Source: Aeromicrobium flavum (GTDB taxonomy: Bacteria > Actinomycetota > Actinomycetes > Propionibacteriales > Nocardioidaceae). From it: DNA of 64,000 nucleotides. The stretch is taken from assembly GCF_007992115.1 (NCBI RefSeq), contig NZ_BJZQ01000001.1, positions 1 through 64,000 of the forward strand, given 5' to 3'. The position numbers and the translations under genes were made by a program. How positions within the stretch are numbered: the stretch's first letter is position 1; every line of letters starts with the position of its first letter. The notes under the pieces were generated by a model. That model did not search any database. It worked only from the letters and a program-made list of their open reading frames with translations, and was not told where the DNA came from. Of the stretch, positions 62,671 to 64,000 are shown piece after piece.

Positions 62671-64000
62671 TGGCCACCGCAACGTTCGACGCCCCCGAGG
62701 CACGGACTCCCGCCAAGGAGCGCACGCTCGGGACGAAGGCCTTCACGCTGCTGACGACGACCGACCACAAGGTCATCGGTCAGATGTACGCCGTCACGAC
62801 GTTCTTCTTCTTCATCTTCGGCGGCATCCTGGCGCTCATCATCCGCGCCGAGCTCGCCCGCCCGGGTGGACAGTTCGTCGGTGACGAGACGTACAACCAG
62901 CTGTTCACGATGCACGGCACGATCATGCTGCTGATGTTCGCGACGCCGCTGTTCTTCGCGTTCGGCAACATGATCATGCCGCTGCAGATCGGCGCGCCCG
63001 ACGTCGCGTTCCCGCGCCTGAACATGTTCAGCTACTGGCTGTACCTGTTCGGCTCGCTGATCGCGGTCTCCGGCTTCATCGTTCCCGGCGGCGCCGCCAG
63101 CTTCGGCTGGTTCGCGTACATGCCGCTGTCGGACTCGATCAACAGCCCCGGCGTGGGTGGCGACCTGTGGGTCATGGGCCTGTACATGTCGGGTCTGGGC
63201 ACCATCTTGGGCGCCGTCAACTTCATCACCACGATCTTCTGCATGCGCGCCCCCGGCATGACGATGTTCCGCATGCCGATCTTCGTGTGGAACACGCTGG
63301 TCACGAGCATCCTGATCATCGTCGTCTTCCCGGTGTTCGCCGCGGCGCTGCTGGCGCTGGGCGCGGACCGCATGCTCGGCGCGCACGTGTTCGACCCGTC
63401 GACCGGCGGCCCGATCATGTACCAGCACCTGTTCTGGTTCTTCGGTCACCCGGAGGTGTACATCATCGCGCTGCCGTTCTTCGGCATCATCACCGAAGTG
63501 CTGCCCGTCTTCAGCCGCAAGCCGGTCTTCGGCTACGTCGGCCTGGTCGGCGCGACGCTCGCGATCGCCGTCCTCTCGGCCGCGGTCTGGGCGCACCACA
63601 TGTTCGTCACGGGAGCGGTGAACCTCGCGTTCTTCAGCTTCATGACCTTGTTGATCGGTGTGCCGACCGGCGTGAAGTTCTTCAACTGGATCGGCACGAT
63701 GTGGGGCGGATCGGTGTCGTTCGACTCGCCCATGCTCTTCGCGCTGGGCTTCCTGACGACCTTCCTCTTCGGTGGCCTCACGGGCATCGTGCTGGCCTCG
63801 CCGGCGCTGGACTTCCACCTGTCCGACACCTACTTCGTGGTGGCGCACTTCCACTACGTGGTCTTCGGCACGGTCGTCTTCGCGATGTTCGCGGGCTACT
63901 ACTACTGGTGGCCCAAGATCACCGGCCGGATGCTCGACGAGAAGCTGGGCAAGATCCACTTCTGGCTGCTGTTCGTCGGCTTCCACCTGACCTTCCTGGT
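62670..64000 (+). CDS. ctaD: Cytochrome c oxidase subunit I, C-terminus outside window
   Basis: 443 residues are visible of an expected ~550-580. Helical membrane protein with the haem a ligand in [13 protein letters not shown] (near 91), the CuB site [14 protein letters not shown] (near 258, His with the Tyr cross-link), AHHMF (near 307) and the haem a3/a pair HFHYVVFG (near 390). It reduces oxygen and pumps protons as part of the aa3 enzyme, with ctaC as partner. ATG 62670 shares one base with the ctaC stop and has GGAGG 6 nt upstream. It runs off the window. Confidence 0.95.
   Translation, partial: MATATFDAPEARTPAKERTLGTKAFTLLTTTDHKVIGQMYAVTTFFFFIFGGILALIIRAELARPGGQFVGDETYNQLFTMHGTIMLLMFATPLFFAFGNMIMPLQIGAPDVAFPRLNMFSYWLYLFGSLIAVSGFIVPGGAASFGWFAYMPLSDSINSPGVGGDLWVMGLYMSGLGTILGAVNFITTIFCMRAPGMTMFRMPIFVWNTLVTSILIIVVFPVFAAALLALGADRMLGAHVFDPSTGGPIMYQHLFWFFGHPEVYIIALPFFGIITEVLPVFSRKPVFGYVGLVGATLAIAVLSAAVWAHHMFVTGAVNLAFFSFMTLLIGVPTGVKFFNWIGTMWGGSVSFDSPMLFALGFLTTFLFGGLTGIVLASPALDFHLSDTYFVVAHFHYVVFGTVVFAMFAGYYYWWPKITGRMLDEKLGKIHFWLLFVGFHLTFL

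Noticed and set aside
62502..63986. 494-codon minus-strand frame opposite ctaC/ctaD
   Set aside because: Antisense shadow rich in Glu/Arg/His/Val; ctaD with all haem and CuB ligands is on the plus strand.

Overview
The window looks like chromosome of a very high-GC actinobacterium. Evidence: strong G/C third-position bias, many GTG starts, aa3-type oxidase genes (ctaC-ctaD) next to an A-type Fe-S protein and a ribokinase-type kinase, an actinobacterial PspA-HtpX-PspAB module, DUF4191 and DUF3043 proteins, and a gene order (glnA, RDD protein, DUF4191, lipA, lipB, TIGR01777 epimerase, two-lipoyl E2, pepA, gcvT) that matches the Rv2200-Rv2220 neighbourhood of Mycobacterium tuberculosis as I remember it. 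Family-level content suggests Propionibacteriales (Nocardioides/Aeromicrobium-like); this is inference.

Layout. 1-0.7 kb: truncated secreted protein with a TTEP repeat tail. 0.9-7.8 kb: lipid genes (DesA3-like desaturase plus its reductase under a divergent TetR with two DesT-like operators, acyl-CoA dehydrogenase behind a perfect palindrome), a small alarmone synthetase and a MarR regulator. 8.0-12.7 kb: complete branched-chain amino acid type ABC importer (livKHMGF) with a strong hairpin after the binding-protein gene, then a TetR. 13.4-25.1 kb: ScyD/E-like secreted propeller, acyl-CoA ligase, VOC protein, rhodanese, metallohydrolase-DUF2786 fusion, TspO, FUSC protein, a wrecked RibD/DHFR-type gene, alpha/beta hydrolase, prfC, PhzF-like protein.

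25.1-35.6 kb is an accessory island. Its left part is a TetR-controlled, mostly overlapping operon built around oleate hydratase: DUF3533/ABC-2-like membrane protein, alpha/beta hydrolase, 3-hydroxyacyl-CoA dehydrogenase-like enzyme, oleate hydratase and a secondary alcohol dehydrogenase. Together they could convert oleate to 10-hydroxy- and then 10-oxostearate. Its right part is a decaying cassette: HigBA, a truncated tyrosine integrase, a frameshifted amidohydrolase, an enoyl-CoA hydratase with a probable internal deletion, and a TetR. An imperfect 20-bp direct repeat, one copy of which is the glnA 3' end, flanks this cassette and may be an attachment site.

35.6-64 kb returns to core functions: glnA with a well-formed GlnR box, lipoate synthesis and transfer feeding the E2/Lpd pair, aminopeptidase, GcvT, envelope-stress Psp genes, three overlapping membrane-anchored exoproteins, aspartate aminotransferase, glycerate kinase, A-type Fe-S carrier, sugar/nucleoside kinase and the start of the cytochrome oxidase operon, preceded by an IdeR/DmdR-like iron box.

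A pattern runs through the window: more than twenty genes have a -10 hexamer of the TAnnnT type exactly 6-7 nt before the start codon and usually no Shine-Dalgarno, which points to leaderless mRNAs. I used this to set several starts. I saw no rRNA, tRNA, CRISPR array or intact insertion sequence, and no stretch longer than 300 bases without a gene.
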